From assembly GCF_910592395.1 (NCBI RefSeq), contig NC_088316.1, positions 9,240,001 through 9,304,000 on the forward strand: a stretch of DNA of 64,000 bases. The letters run 5' to 3'. Made by a program: the position numbers and the translations under genes. Below the pieces are notes generated by a model that saw nothing but the letters and a program-made list of their open reading frames with translations, searched no databases and was not told the DNA's origin. Position 1 is the stretch's first letter; each line of letters begins with the position of its first letter. This document shows positions 23,033 through 34,599 of this stretch, piece after piece. The DNA is from Lineus longissimus (taxonomy: Eukaryota; Nemertea; Pilidiophora; Heteronemertea; Lineidae).

Positions 23033-23600
23033 TCAGGAGGATTTCCGTCGGAATGCTTTTACTCCTTCGATCAAACCATAAACAACTGAACTTACAACAA
23101 CGAACAATAAAATGATGAGATGCTCTGTCAGAAAGCCAACAACTGTCCAAACTGATTTCAGAATGAATGACACCACCGAACCTATTATTCCTGGTAGAGC
23201 TGCAACATATTTTTTTCGCTAATTCTTTTAACCACTCCGCAAATTTCTTTAATCCATTTTACACTCTATCTGGGTTATCCGGTTTTGAAGGTCCATGAGA
23301 ATTCGGTCCAGGCGGTTTTGATGCTCTCATGATTTTTAAGGTGTTTTTGGAGGTCTTCTAATTCTTCTATTTGTCGATTTATTCTATTTTTAACTAACTG
23401 CGAAAGAATCAGCTGCCTGTTTTATAACCCCCTAACTTCCCTCATTGCATTTTCGCTAAATCCGAGTGCTTTTGATTCTTCATCAGTTGAATCAATTATC
23501 CTATTAATATTGTTACTTGGTCTACCAGGCACTCCAGAAGGGTCAGGGGAACCAGGTGTTCCAGAAGGATAGTCTGCTGACTTGGACGATTCAGCCGGTT
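23033..23600 (-). pseudogene. Polinton small membrane-type protein, frameshifted
   Basis: The minus strand encodes a Pro/Ser-rich start, a predicted coiled coil (RQIEELEDLQKHLKNHES), then an amphipathic stretch KKFAEWLKELAKK. A one-base slip in a run of A leads into a strongly hydrophobic tail with AALPGIIGSVVSFIL and LIILLFVVVSSVVYGLIEG, ending at the stop at 23033. Small hydrophobic proteins with an ALPGIIGS-like segment occur next to the capsid genes in other Polintons. The tail probably spans or enters a membrane. The role is unproven. Confidence 0.6.
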
Positions 23601-23657
23601 AAGGAGTGGCACACCCCAATGAGATAATTTTTTTGACATTTCGAGTAACCCCAAATT

Positions 23658-24389
23658 CTACTCATTTGGTAAGAAGAGAATTTCTAGTCGTACATCTGCC
23701 CCATTAAAGTCCACAGGACAATTATGTTCGTCAGTTATCCAGATCCTAAATGTGTTAAATGTTTTTGCATATGGTCTGTTTCTCAACCCCGTCAAATAAT
23801 GTTTAAGTGTGTCACCTAAATCACACTCTTTCAATGGAATCCTAACAAGCATATTGGACTTGCTTGAATTGTAAATGATGTCATCTTGATCAATAATATC
23901 ACAATGAACGTGGAAGTGTTGAAACGTCTAAAATTAACTGGCTAGTCACCCCATATGTACTCGTCAGGTTTTCCTAAAAACTCAACAAAATCTCTCTTGT
24001 GGACATTAAAGCCCAAAAGATATTTTACTCCCTCTGTTATGATTAGACAATACTGCTGTTGATCTTTTTTCTACAGATGATCCCAAGTTTACCGGTTGTC
24101 TCCAGGAATTTAAAGTGTCATGATTTTCGTTATACCCATCTCTTACCATATGATCTCTGAAACCCATAATGAAAGATTTTACTGTTTATAGTCCATCTGG
24201 AAGTATAACGTAGTACCTACCAGTCCCCTTTTTGATTACGAAAGCGTCGTTTACTAATTTCCTAGAAAAGTTGTAAAACGTGCAGGGAAGTCCAGCGAAT
24301 ACAATTCTCATACCCACAACATGAGTCAACGGCTCATCCAATTGAATTGTCAGATCATAACTATTGTCCATATAACGACTTGCACTCAA
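23658..24389 (-). pseudogene. Polinton minor capsid (penton-like) protein, broken
   Basis: The N-terminal frame (24389-24186) contains LDEPLTHVVGMRIVFAGLP and ends GRYYVILPDG, as in Polinton minor capsid proteins, where a long strand pair precedes an IPDG-like turn. The middle has several stops. The C-terminal frame includes HVHCDIIDQDD (about 23910-23880) and ends FRIWITDEHNCPVDFNGADV then LEILF. These match the expected vertex-protein C-terminus. It is followed in the same direction by the membrane-type gene and the major capsid gene. Confidence 0.8.
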
Positions 24390-25516
24390 TCATAACTATT
24401 TGTTCGCGTATTTATGTTTGTAGTATGCGCATGCGCTGTAGTGGAAAAATGACTTAAACAAAACAAACAAATGGCCGCCAAATTGTCACTCGATTCAAGA
24501 GTTTGAAGGCGAATATTTACGATACAAAGCGTGTTAGTGTCTAGCCACTTCATATGACTTAGGCTACCTATGTTATGGTACCTTCCGTCAAAGTTACAGA
24601 TAAGCCACTGGAAATTCGCGAAAAAGTGTTTTTGACGCCTTTTTGAATCGGTAATTTATGAAAATGTAAATCGCCAACGGCGTATTATGATGTCACGTGA
24701 TAGGGAGCTCTTAAGCGAGCTTTATGGTTAAGGGTCGAATGTGTGTGTGTATACCGTCAACGAAAAAAACTTGAACCGGTTGACCGGAACCAGAAAACCT
24801 CTGCACCCAGGTGACATTTTTGCACGCGAATCGTATACGCTAATGCACAGCAATTTACCTGGGGAGAGATTTTCTTTTTCCAAACAATTCAGCGGGACGC
24901 TACGATGTTTACGCAGAGAAGCCGCTGTTCGGTTGAAGATTTCGTCAAAACAGGGCCGAATCAAAGTGTAACGATACCCTGGGGCGAATCGAAATGCATT
25001 AAACAACAAGCTGCATCGCTGCCAGAGATTATTTTTCTCTTTCCGCGACGAAATCGTGCTTTGAACTGGCAAAATTCCGCAAAAGATTTTCCGTCTGCTA
25101 ACTTTTCCGTAGTTTCAAGCGCACCAACATGATCGGTCCGGGGCTGCCCGTTTCGACGACGATTTCGTCAATATCATGGGGTGTGACAATATGTCAACGG
25201 TCTGGTTCCATTAATAATGCAATAATCTTGAAAGTACATTGGTCTCAATGTCTATTTCCCCGTTTCCATGTCAAAATCCTACCGTGAAACCTGAAACCAC
25301 TCGTCCACAACACTGGCCATTTTAATTTTCCGTAGAAAGCGCATGCGCACATAACTCAAACGCACGCGCTACCCTCAGGTCTCACAAGCCGGTGCGGAGG
25401 CCAGGCCTACCTGCCTCCAAAAATGACGCGACGTCATTTCATGCATACCCCTGTTCCAGCGGCTGTAGACTTTGCAGTACGTTACTACGGCAGCAGATTA
25501 GTGCCATTATAACGGT
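24390..25516. other. No supported gene
   Basis: Overlapping ORFs of 60-114 codons on both strands at 24728-25132 lack domain signatures. No repeat boundaries seen. It separates Polinton A from the second LINE. Confidence 0.4.
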
Positions 25517-26800
25517 TGCAACACCGCAGTGTATTGCGTAATGCTTGATGCAAGCAAAGCATTTGATTGTGTTCATTTTGTGAAGCTATTTCGAATTTTG
25601 ATCAAAAAAGGGCTATGTCCATTAGCGGCTAGGCTATTAGCCAACATCTACACACAACAACGTGTACAGGTTCAGTGGGGGAAGCATATGTCTGGTGAAT
25701 TTACTGTATCCAATGGAGTTAAGCAGGGTGGGGTGTTCTCCCCCGTTCTTTTTGGAATTTATCTGGATGCGCTTATTACGAGTATAAAAACTGACGGTTT
25801 CGGCTGCCATGTTGGCAACATTTTTTGCGGTGTATTTGCATATGCCGATGATGTTATTCTCTTAGCACCATCGTTCTATGGGTTAAATAAGATGCTAAAC
25901 ACGGCTCGTCAATTTTCTATTGAATTCAGAATATCCTTCAACGCATCTAAGAGTAGATATTTAGTCTTCGGGTCACATGACCCGCCAGGGGAGATTGTAT
26001 TTGAGGGTACAAGGGTTCAAATTTCTAATGAAGAAATTCCTTTGGGCATTCTTCTTGGTCCTGATGTTCGTCGGAGGAGGGTTCAGGTTTTAGTTAATGA
26101 TCTGTACAAAACGGACCAACATGCTTATGGCTCAGTTTAGGTACGCCAACTTTGAAATCAGATATAAGTTATTCAAAAGTTTTTGTATGCCGCTGTATGG
26201 TTACCAGTTGCTAGATTGTTCAAAACCATACATGGAAGAATTGTATATTGCATGGCGTAAATGTATTCGTCAGATTTTGTGTTTGCCATATCGCACTCAT
26301 AATGACCTGTTACCAGCCATTATAAAGGACTGTAGCGTTCAAACTCAATTGGAGAAAAGGTTCGTAAAATTCATCAAAGGACTGCGGAAATCAGGAAATA
26401 CACTCGTAAAGGTTACAGTTGGATTATTATTTGCCGGGAGCGTCTCATCAGTGGGGAAAAGTCTAACTATGGTGTTACAAAAGTACAACTGGAATAGGGA
26501 TCAGCTGCCTGATGAATGTATAATGCTAAGGGACATCAATAGGGAATTTTGGGGATTGGGGCATAATAGGGTTGCCATCCAAGTTAGGGAATTGCTTGAA
26601 ATGCGGGAGGCAGGGAATCATATTCTCACAAAAGAGGAAATAGACATGATAATTAACTTTTTGTGTACAGGTTGATTTGATGGAGTATTGTTTTTGGTGT
26701 TAGTTTTTTTGTGATAGTTCAAGATACTAATGTAACTTATTCAGGATCATCTCCAAGAATGAGAGGTTTTCGGGTTCGACTCTCAGTCTTACCTTTTACT
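25517..26800 (+). pseudogene. Second LINE reverse transcriptase (5'-truncated, one frameshift)
   Basis: The open frame begins inside the RT domain: VMLDASKAFDCVHF is motif A, NGVKQGGVFSPVLFGIYLD is motif B, and VFAYADDVILLAP (near 25841) carries the YADD active site. Motif FNASKSRYLVFG follows. At about 26100 the frame shifts by one and continues to 26675 with the thumb and the C-terminal region (FKSFCMPLYGYQL; AWRKCIRQILCLPYRTH), which is typical of LINE ORF2 ends. The endonuclease is absent. It differs clearly from the CR1/L2-like copy at 12 kb. The clade is not assigned. A B-box-like GGGTTCGACTCTC lies in the 3' tail near 26775. Confidence 0.85.
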
Positions 26801-26935
26801 TTGTTTGCCTTATCGTAAACTTGTATTTGCACCCAACTCTGTATTGTCTTATTGCACCTTATTTTTTGTTATCTGTACAACGGAAAGTAGTACGAATAAA
26901 CATATATATATAAAAAATATAAAAAATAAAATATT

Positions 26936-27080
26936 ATCTCGTGATTACGTGATCTTTTCTCGTTATTACGCGATGTTATCTCGTTATTACGCGATCTTTT
27001 CTCGTTATTACGAGATCTTTTCTCGTTATTACGCGATCTTTTCTCGTTATTACGAGATGTTATCTCGTTATTACGCGATG
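26936..27080 (-). repeat. 21-bp palindromic-unit array 1 (~7 copies, inverted)
   Basis: Units read CTCGTTATTACGCGATCTTTT on the plus strand, the reverse complement of arrays 2 and 3. Each unit contains the 14-nt imperfect palindrome CTCGT-TATT-ACGAG. It abuts the inverted end sequence at 26919. Confidence 0.9.
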
Positions 27081-27215
27081 ATGGTATATGGGTCTATAAA
27101 GTACGGACCTTTCCCGCGCTTGATCCTGAGCTTTAGGTCTCGTTAGGGAGTTTTTCCCAAATGTACGCGATGATGACGTGCCCTATTAACAGGACGTAAC
27201 ATCTATTTTAAAATG

Positions 27216-28161
27216 CGTTTCCAAAGTGAATGCATGAGGACAACCCATTTGTGTCGTATATCACTGGAAACGCCCGATTCCCCTGATTCTGCAGGATGTT
27301 AAATCGGGCATTTTATTTCTTTAAATAAATCATAAGCGTCGCATTTGCTCCTAGCTCTGTTCACCATCCCAAATGGCAATATTGCCAATTGGGCCGGACA
27401 ATCACGAAAAACCCCAAATATTATACATTTCTTCCTGAATAATTCTTACAGAGACCATTCTCCCATGAAAGACAGTTGCTTACGCTACACAAAAATCAAA
27501 AAAGAAATCGAGGGTCAACCATTGAACTTTTGAGATATGTTGAATTTTGCACAAATCAGCGAAAAACGCACCAACTGGTACTGGACGGCATTTCAACACG
27601 GGGCCGACGCACATCCCAAGTTCAGTGTACACATACGTCGGCAACAACAGTATAAATGCGTAGTTTCTTGTTAGTCGCCTATTGAGTAGCGCTCTAGGTT
27701 TCAGAAACTCCAAAAAAACATGTCTTTGCCAAAACAACTGCTGAATCAACGCTGACATACTGTAAGGACCGAGAAATCAATGATTTTAGGAACTACGGTT
27801 AGGGCTTGGCCGCGCATGAATAAAAAAACAACTTCCTAATGAGACCTTAATCCTCGATGTTGCGTGCACTTTCGCATCTCGTAATAACGAGAAAAGATCT
27901 CGTAATAACGAGAAAAGATCGCGTAATAACGAGAAAAGATCTCGTAATAACGAGATAACATCTCGTAATAACGAGAAAAGATCTCATAATAACGAGAAAA
28001 GATCTCGTAATAACGAGATAACATCGCGTAATAACGAGAAAAGATCGCGTAATAACGAGAAAAGATCGCGTAATAACGAGATAACATTGCGTAATAACGA
28101 GAAAAGATCTCGTAATAACGAGGTAATATTTTATTTTTTATGGCACTAGTCTGCTGCCGTA
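27216..28161 (+). repeat. Duplicated segment, copy A
   Basis: Homologous to 28963-30046 in the same orientation. Both start CGTTTCCAAAGTGAATGC and end CTGCTGCCGTA just past the array tail. Copy A has about 70 bp (near 27430-27500) that copy B lacks, and a shorter array. Confidence 0.9.
27876..28122 (+). repeat. 21-bp palindromic-unit array 2 (~12 copies)
   Basis: Units read ATCTCGTAATAACGAGAAAAG with two common variable sites: T or G in the left half of the palindrome (CTCG or CGCG) and AAAAG or ATAAC in the linker. The array ends in TAATATTTTATTTTTTAT. Confidence 0.92.
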
Positions 28162-28962
28162 CGTTACTCTCACACAAACCAATACATTTCTGAATAGCAT
28201 GTCTCTTGTATTGTAGAATACATCTGACCAAGTTCGACCAAGTGATCAGGTGTTAATCTTGAAGTTATAAGGCATAGAGGTGAATTTTTTTCAAATTTGC
28301 GTTATACAGGGTGTCTCATGCATTGTGCTGCATCAGTCTATGCATTACTGTATGTCTCGGCGACGTTGGTATTTTTGAATTAGAATATAAATCTTAATTA
28401 CACTTGGGTCTTGGGATCATTATGCTTATCTCCGGGCAAAAATACCTATCCTTCTCCTGTTGTGTTTAGTTTCCCACATTCTCCCCACTTATTTTCTATA
28501 CTGCGACAGCGTCTATTGGGTCAACTGCCATGATGGCATCATCCTAACTATATCCCCCCTCTCCCACCCACCAACTACTCGCCATCAATCATTGACATTG
28601 TGTGCTAGCCAACTGCTTCTTCGGTAAACTGCCATGATGGCATCATCCTAACTATATAACCCCCCCCCCCCCCCCCCACCGAGTCTTCTCGCTCACCAGG
28701 CCTATTAACGAAGAGCTCCCTATCAAGGCCTGAGCCTTCCTCATATTAGATTTTATGTTGAGGTGGGGGTTCCCAAGCGATATGACGTCACGAATCAGGT
28801 CATCTATTATAGACTGTTGTCAAGCGCTAATCGAGCTGGAGTTGTCATTGTAATATTATTCACAATGTGATCTTATTTCTGTTCCTGAAAAGTTGTTTTC
28901 AGTGTATTTTCTCCTTGAAATCGATCACTTCAGGTACTATTACTGTGCATACCTGTGCATAC
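28162..28962. other. No gene; short duplicate and poly-C tract
   Basis: A ~35-bp sequence with TGCCATGATGGCATCATCC occurs at about 28530 and 28630. A run of 18 C occupies 28660-28677. The rest shows no gene. Confidence 0.5.
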
Positions 28963-30046
28963 CGTTTCCAAAGTGAATGCATGAGGACAACCCATTCGTG
29001 TCGTATATCACTGGAAACGCCCGATTCCCCTGATTCTGCAGGATGTTAAATCGGGCATTTTATTTCTTTAAATAAATCATAAGCGTCGCATTTGCTCCTA
29101 GCTCTGTTCACGATCCCAAATGGCAATATTGCCAATTGGGCCAGACAATCACGAAAAACCCCAAAATATTATACACTTCGAGGGTCAACCATTGAACTTT
29201 TGAGATATGTTGAATTCTGCACAAATCAGCGAAAAACGCACCAACTGGTACTGGACGGCATTTCAACACGGGGCCGACGCACATCCCAAGTTCAGTGTAC
29301 ACATACGTCGGCAACAACCGTATAAATGCGTAGTTTCTTGTTAGTCGCCTATTGAGTAGCGCTCTAGGTTTCAGAAACTCCAAAAAAACATGTCTTTGCC
29401 AAAACAACTGCTGAATCAACGCTGTCGACATACTGTAAGGACCGAGAAATCAATGATTTTAGGAACTACGGTTAGGGCTTGGCCGCGCATGAATAAAAAA
29501 AACCAACTCCCTAATGAGACCTTAATCCTCGATGTTGCGTGCACTTTCGCATCTCGTAATAACGAGATAACATCTCGTAATAACGAGAAAAGATCGCGTA
29601 ATAACGAGAAAAGATCTCGTAATAATGAGATAACATCGCGTAATAACGAGAAAAGATCTCATAATAACGAGATAACATCTCGTAATAACGAGATAACATC
29701 TCGTAATAACGAGAAAAGATCGCGTAATAACGAGAAAAGATCTCGTAATAACGAGATAACATCGCGTAATAACGAGAAAAGATCTCATAATAACGAGATA
29801 ACATCTCGTAATAACGAGAAAAGATCGCGTAATAACGAGATAACATCGCGTAATAACGAGATAACATCGCGTAATAACGAGATAACATCTCGTTATAACG
29901 AGATAACATCTCGTAATAACGAGAAAAGATCGCGTAATAACGAGAAAAGATCTCGTAATAACGAGAAAAGATCTCGTAATAACGAGAAAAGATCTCGTAA
30001 TAACGAGATAATATTTTATTTTTTATGGCACTAATCTGCTGCCGTA
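28963..30046 (+). repeat. Duplicated segment, copy B
   Basis: Second copy of 27216-28161. It ends in a longer 21-bp array and the same tail and TGGCACTAATCTGCTGCCG flank. No inverted array precedes it, so this copy lacks the left arm. Confidence 0.9.
29551..30009 (+). repeat. 21-bp palindromic-unit array 3 (~22 copies)
   Basis: The longest array, about 460 bp. The unit is divisible by three, so long ORFs appear on both strands (heptapeptide repeats such as EKRSRNN on plus and SRYYEIF on minus). These are products of the repeat and not evidence of a gene. Unit variants are mixed along the array with no simple higher-order period. Confidence 0.93.
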
Positions 30047-30532
30047 GGTAGGAGGTCATCGTTCACTCAATAACTCTTTTTAAAATGAAATAAAAGCGTT
30101 TTAAGATACATGATATGAATTGATATTAATATTCGTTAAGTGGGATTGTCGGTGGACGTTCATTGTTGAACAGTTGTGCTGGAATTACGAAAATATATCG
30201 ATATCGTTGAGAGTTCATTCATCAGGGGCCTGCTCTCAATTTTCCTTACAACGCCTCTAGCACTGGGCAATTGCCATCATCTTGAAAAGCAGTGCCGCGG
30301 ATGGCTATCGCATCGCCACTACGCATGAGAACACGATGGCTGCCCTGCGCTGCATTGATAGTTCGTAATAAATTCACATAAAAACACACCAGAAGATCTC
30401 CGATTTTATTTACAAAGATCATATTTTGTTATTTATTGATAAAACAAGCCATTTTACCACAGCAGGTGACACATATTAGGCCTGAATAAGACTTTAGAAT
30501 TTGAAGTGGTGGTGACGATGCCGATATCCAAG

Positions 30533-32234
30533 ATGGCGGAATTATACCAGTGGTCAAATCTCATCTATTTTGGGTAATTGCATCATTATTTCTTTTTGTG
30601 ATTGGTGATTTGTAAAATTGAGAATGATTGAAAAATCAGTATTTTTTCACCCAAAGGCATGAGTGAACATTTGATAAGTTTATTGTGATTTAATTGGTAA
30701 TTTGGTCGACATTTTGACAATTATATTTAGCAATATTTCGATAAATGCGGATCTGCTTCTTCCTCTTTTCGTAGTGACGGTGTTTCGATAACTCAGGTCA
30801 GTTTCACGGCAAAAATAAGTGGTAGTTTTGAAATTCGAATGTGCATTTATTGATGTAACGATAAAGTACATTTCCGAGAATAATTAGTGAAAGTTTCAGT
30901 AGGTGTCGATTTTTGTAAAGTAGTGTATAGGCGATGGATTGGCTCAGCCATGTGCTCGTCGTGTCAGCGGGGCGCAAGCCGTCATGGGGGATGTAGGCTA
31001 CACTACAATGCACGTGATTGATGGTTGAACATTCACTCTCGTTGACAGTGTATTATTGAAATATTTGATTGTGATGATGGTGTATTGTACTAGGCCTTGC
31101 ATGCTCCCAACGTGTGGCATATTTCACATTGATACTACCAGTATCAATTACAAAAAAATAGATTGTGAGTAACAATAGGCCTACATTCTACAATCAATGC
31201 TACATGTCATGGGGGTGGGAACGGGGAAGGGGGGGGGGTAACTGTCTCGACGTCCCGTTAGGAAAAAAAGGCTTATCCCGTTTCCCAATACGCAATTTTA
31301 GCCGAATCGTGACGCAAAACACAGCTTGTCTCGAATCCCGCTAAAATAAGGGTGTCTATCCCGAATCCCGACAGTTATTTTCGGCCCATCCCAGTGTCCC
31401 GAAAATACCCGTTCTCCCCCTCATACATAGTAGACCATATTGTCACATTGATGTTTTCTTTCATTACAGTCAGACTTCGAGATCTACATTTTCGACAAAG
31501 GCCTGGTGTAATATTACGTACTTGATGAAGGTAATATTAATTTCTTCAAATTTGAAGCATGACGTTAATGGGGTACCAGCACAACTTCATTGATTGCTAC
31601 GTGGCGCTGGTGGTAACTAAGGTATTGCATCGCTCATATCACTTGAAAAAAACATTTACCCTAGTTACGACCAAAGCTGCTTAGCAGAGGGCGATACCTC
31701 ATCAGGGCGCCACAATCATATCATTGGTGTGAAAGCATTTGTATGAAGTTTTTCAGTTCTCAATGTGTTCAAAACCTTAATTGTGAAATTGTGCACTTCG
31801 AATTCAAATTTACGTCACTACATTAGTTTGACATCCATTGATGTCACGGTAATTTCACTGTTATGCTGTGCTGCTTTCAGGTTTAATGACACGAATGAGT
31901 ACAAGTACATTACATTTTTCGACGAAGGCCTTCTGTAATTTCATACGCTTCTTACGGTTAGTATTAATTCATAATTTCTAGTAAAAAAGTTAATTTTGAA
32001 AGTGAAAAATATGTTACAATACAATAGACCTGCAAATACCATATACGCAAGTTTTGAACAAATATCACACATATTCCCCAGTTGACTTGTGATGATATTG
32101 ATAATGGTGGTGGTGGTGTTATCATGTACATGGCTTCTAACGTAGTAAATGTTTTCTTTTCAGCAACATTCAATAGATTTATTTACTGTATTATCATTTC
32201 GACCAAGGCGAATTCGACACTTCAATTACACAAG
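30533..32234 (+). other. Candidate exon cluster (one start exon, three related cassettes)
   Basis: ATG at 30533 in a strong start context (CCAAGATGGCGG) opens 13 codons to a GTAATT donor at 30574. Three later segments have splice-like borders: 31470-31530 (TTACAG before, GTAATA after), 31881-31956 (TTTCAG, GTTAGT) and 32164-32234 (TTTCAG, GTTAGT). The three share a core CATTTTCGAC-N-AAGGC and look like tandemly duplicated exons. Joined to the start exon, the first cassette keeps an open frame, but the others contain stops in some phases. A small coding gene or a non-coding RNA are both possible. Confidence 0.3.
31209..31428 (+). repeat. Dispersed repeat R3, copy 2
   Basis: Same orientation as 14405-14585, including a G run, GACGTCCCGTTAGG, TATCCCGAATCCCGACAG and a longer TCCCG-rich middle. 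It lies in the possible intron upstream of the first exon-like cassette. Confidence 0.7.
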
Positions 32235-32276
32235 GTTAGTAACTTTTGTTCACAAAATCCAAATGGAGGCAAATAC

Positions 32277-32820
32277 AGAACAATCAAACTTAGTCATTCC
32301 AGTCAGTTACTGAAGCACAGTGAAAACTGTCGGGAGCAGTGCAACTGATGGCATGTCAAACTTCCAGTGACTGTCCCTGTCCATATATTTCAAGACAGTA
32401 CAAATCTTGTAATCATTTTGTTTATGCAATGTACGTTATTATGTATCATTTCAGCACAATCAAACTTAGTCATTCCAGTCAGTTACTGAAGCACAGCGAA
32501 AACTGTCTGAATTAGTGCTGCTGATGGCATGTAATTACTCTGCTACCACTACCAGTGACAGTCAATGTCCATATATTTTCAAGTGTGCGAAATTAGTACT
32601 CGTCTACTTCTTAGTGTTATTTGAATGCAATGTATGTTATAAAAATATTTTTTCAACACTATATCAACATTCTCATTCCTGTCAGTTTCTGAAAATCAGC
32701 TAAAGCAATCGCTACCAATGCAGCTGATAACAGCAATTCTTTTTGTTCCCAATGCCCATCCATGACAATATATTTCACGCATGTGACAATCATGTAATCA
32801 TCCTGTTTTTTGTGTTCCAT
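32277..32820 (+). repeat. Tandem triplication (~160-200 bp units)
   Basis: Three diverged units start near 32277, 32457 and 32661. Each has CATTCC-GTCAGTTACTGAAG-CAG, a GCTGATGGCATG-like part, CCATATATTT and GTAATCAT or TGTTAT. AATAAA-like motifs follow at about 32828. The units may form a 3' untranslated region of the preceding exon cluster. Confidence 0.65.
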
Positions 32821-33020
32821 TCATGCAATAAATAAATTCAGTATTTTCAAATCATTGGTGCTACAAAACTATTCTCATTATAGATTATTCATATTCTATA
32901 AAATGCTGTCATGTCAAATTTTGTGTGCTATAAATCATTATGAAGTCGGCATTTTATATACAACTTTTGTACTCCTCCTAAATAAACATACAAATCTTGT
33001 TTTATGTAAACTTTGTATAT

Positions 33021-33208
33021 GTGACCTGTCACAGCAAAACCAGGCGCATGTCGCTCTGAGCTTGGCAGGTTGAGACGGACTGTTTGTTCATTTATCTATT
33101 GTCTGCCTTTTGTAAAATATGAGCACATCAATTTCTTCCATTATCTCCTGGTGTCATTTAGGCTCATCTTCTGTGCGACATGTACCTGGTTTTGCTGTGA
33201 CGGGTCAC
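33021..33208. mobile_element. MITE (188 bp) with GTGACC ends
   Basis: Left end GTGACCTGTCACAGCAAAAC and right end complement GTGACCCGTCACAGCAAAAC are inverted repeats extending through CCAGG and CATGTCGC. Flanks are TATAT and ATATT, so the target is AT-rich and ATAT may be the duplication. No coding capacity. Confidence 0.75.
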
Positions 33209-33860
33209 ATATTCTATAGATATACAACACTCTAATGTCACAATGCCTCTCTCACTCGCTTTTAGATAGCAAGATGTATGAATAAACATGACACACCAAC
33301 TATGTACAAAATTGCTAACAAACTGCACCATTTGTCAGTACACCACATGAAATACAGAGATATGTCTTAATTCTAATCTTTCATTAGCGACACCATTTCT
33401 TACCCGAGTGCCTCCTTCATTCATACATCTTGTACTTTAACTCAAGATACCCATCTTTGAATATTTTTAGTATACCAAGTACTACAATGTCAATGTATTG
33501 AAGTCATGTTCTTGTAGTGTTATTGGCTTTCTATTATCTTGTCAAAATACCACTTGGTTCTCGCAAAATCTCAATAAAAACAAATGCTATTGCATGTATT
33601 GCATATTCTAACAGCTATCCACTGTATCGATTTATCCATCATCTGTACTATTTGTCACAAAAATGTTATATTATGTAAATCATATTTCATTACATAATGC
33701 ACACTGCCAATTACTGCTGAACCATTCATATGTCATTTAAATAAATAATTTTCAACTTTTTAAAACCGTCTTATAGTGCTGTTCTTGTCACTTAGCTGAA
33801 CCAATTGCTCTATAGCATGACATTTCCAGAAATGCCCCAGGGACTGACAAGTGCTGTTTT

Positions 33861-34025
33861 AACAGAGAGGTGTCCTATAAAACTGAGAAGTCGAGTTGAA
33901 TGGAAACAACCAATTTGGAACCAAAAACTACTGTCCTTATTAAAGAGGTTGTCCTCAATAGAAAGGTGTCCACAAAAAGTAGGTCCACTGTATATGAAAG
34001 TACAAACCCTGGTACATGTAGTGAC
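33861..34025 (+). repeat. Dispersed repeat R5, copy 1
   Basis: Shares TTGAATGGAAACAACCAATT, GTCCTTATT, AGGTTGTC, AGAGAGGTGTC-like modules and GGTCCACTGTATAT with 37431-37565. It is made of degenerate GAGGTGTCC/GAGGTTGTCC modules. Non-coding. Confidence 0.75.
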
Positions 34026-34405
34026 ATCATCTACTCCTCGACGCAAGGGCCCAACGCGCCGCGTAGCGGCAAAAAAGCAAAGCTGGCGAAACATTTATAA
34101 CGGGTCACCGTCACTTATTATTGGACTTATAGCGCATTTACGGGGTTGCAACTATTTTGCTTTATAGTGTCACCAGGAAAGAAAAGCATGCGACCTAACG
34201 CCGATCTATTTGTATAAAGTGATAATTGGAAGGTATATAGTAGGAAATATCAATAAAATAATCATTCCATGTCGTCTTTTGAGGGCATTTTTGATTGTAA
34301 AAAATATATGTGTACGTCACCGTAGTCTCTGCAATGATAATTTTATCAGAGCAGTCTCGCGCAAGTAGAAGTTCTTTACCTATTAGTTCTTCACTTATTA
34401 GTCTC

Positions 34406-34430
34406 AACGTCTGGCGCAAAGCCAGACGTT
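34406..34430. other. Perfect 10-bp hairpin
   Basis: AACGTCTGGC pairs with GCCAGACGTT around GCAAA. It sits just before repeat R6 copy 1. Role unknown. Confidence 0.6.
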
Positions 34431-34437
34431 TTCCATT

Positions 34438-34572
34438 ACGATTTCACTACGATGTTTGACAATAAGGAGCAGTGCGCGAGATATGCTAATGAGCAGACTT
34501 CCCTCGCTTGAGTTTCTGAAGAATGTTCCATATCGCGCTAAGCTCATCACTACTGATTATGACAGGCGTGCA
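34438..34572 (+). repeat. Repeat R6, copy 1
   Basis: About 135 bp shared with 36401-36534, same orientation, with GATGTTTGACAA, GAGCAGTGCGCGAGATA and TTCCATATCGCGCTAAGCT. Neither copy has a long open frame. Possibly a shared exon-derived or element-derived piece. Confidence 0.75.
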
Positions 34573-34599
34573 ACGGTAGGTATCTGCTCCCCAACTTCC

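Larger units (their letters stand above)
17223..24389 (-). mobile_element. Polinton/Maverick remnant A (capsid half)
   Basis: A block of minus-strand gene remnants in Polinton order: minor capsid (24389-23658), small hydrophobic protein (about 23600-23033), major capsid protein (23028-about 21780), packaging ATPase (about 21440-19790), two unknown genes and an accessory gene at 17223-17956. Polymerase B, integrase and protease are not in this block. Every gene has stops or frameshifts, and a 1-kb repeat sits in the ATPase. Terminal inverted repeats were not found, so the edges are those of the recognisable genes. Polintons are large virus-like DNA transposons of eukaryotes. Confidence 0.88.
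26919..28141. mobile_element. Foldback-like element with inverted 21-bp arrays
   Basis: Both ends carry the same 22-bp sequence in inverted orientation (26919-26940 and 28120-28141, one mismatch), each leading directly into an array of a 21-bp unit; the arrays are in opposite orientation (26936-27080 and 27876-28122). Between them is a ~0.8-kb unique core. The core's right part (27216 onward) with the right array is duplicated at 28963-30046. No clear target duplication was found. No protein is encoded. Confidence 0.7.

Noticed and set aside
26745-26800. tRNA gene at the end of the second LINE
   Set aside because: Only a B-box-like word is present; no A-box or cloverleaf.
27836-28231. 131-codon minus-strand ORF with SRYYEIF repeats
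   Set aside because: Same cause: translation of the 21-bp array.
29390-30059. Long ORFs on both strands (214 and 182 codons) of heptapeptide repeats
   Set aside because: They arise because the array unit is 21 bp, a multiple of three, and lacks stops in these frames; open on both strands at once, and variable with array length.
30531-30545. Promoter call based on the AAGATGGCGG word
   Set aside because: The word resembles a YY1 site but also occurs in dispersed repeats here; no other promoter evidence.
33805-34167. 120-codon plus-strand ORF
   Set aside because: Most of it is repeat R5, which has no conserved frame in its second copy.
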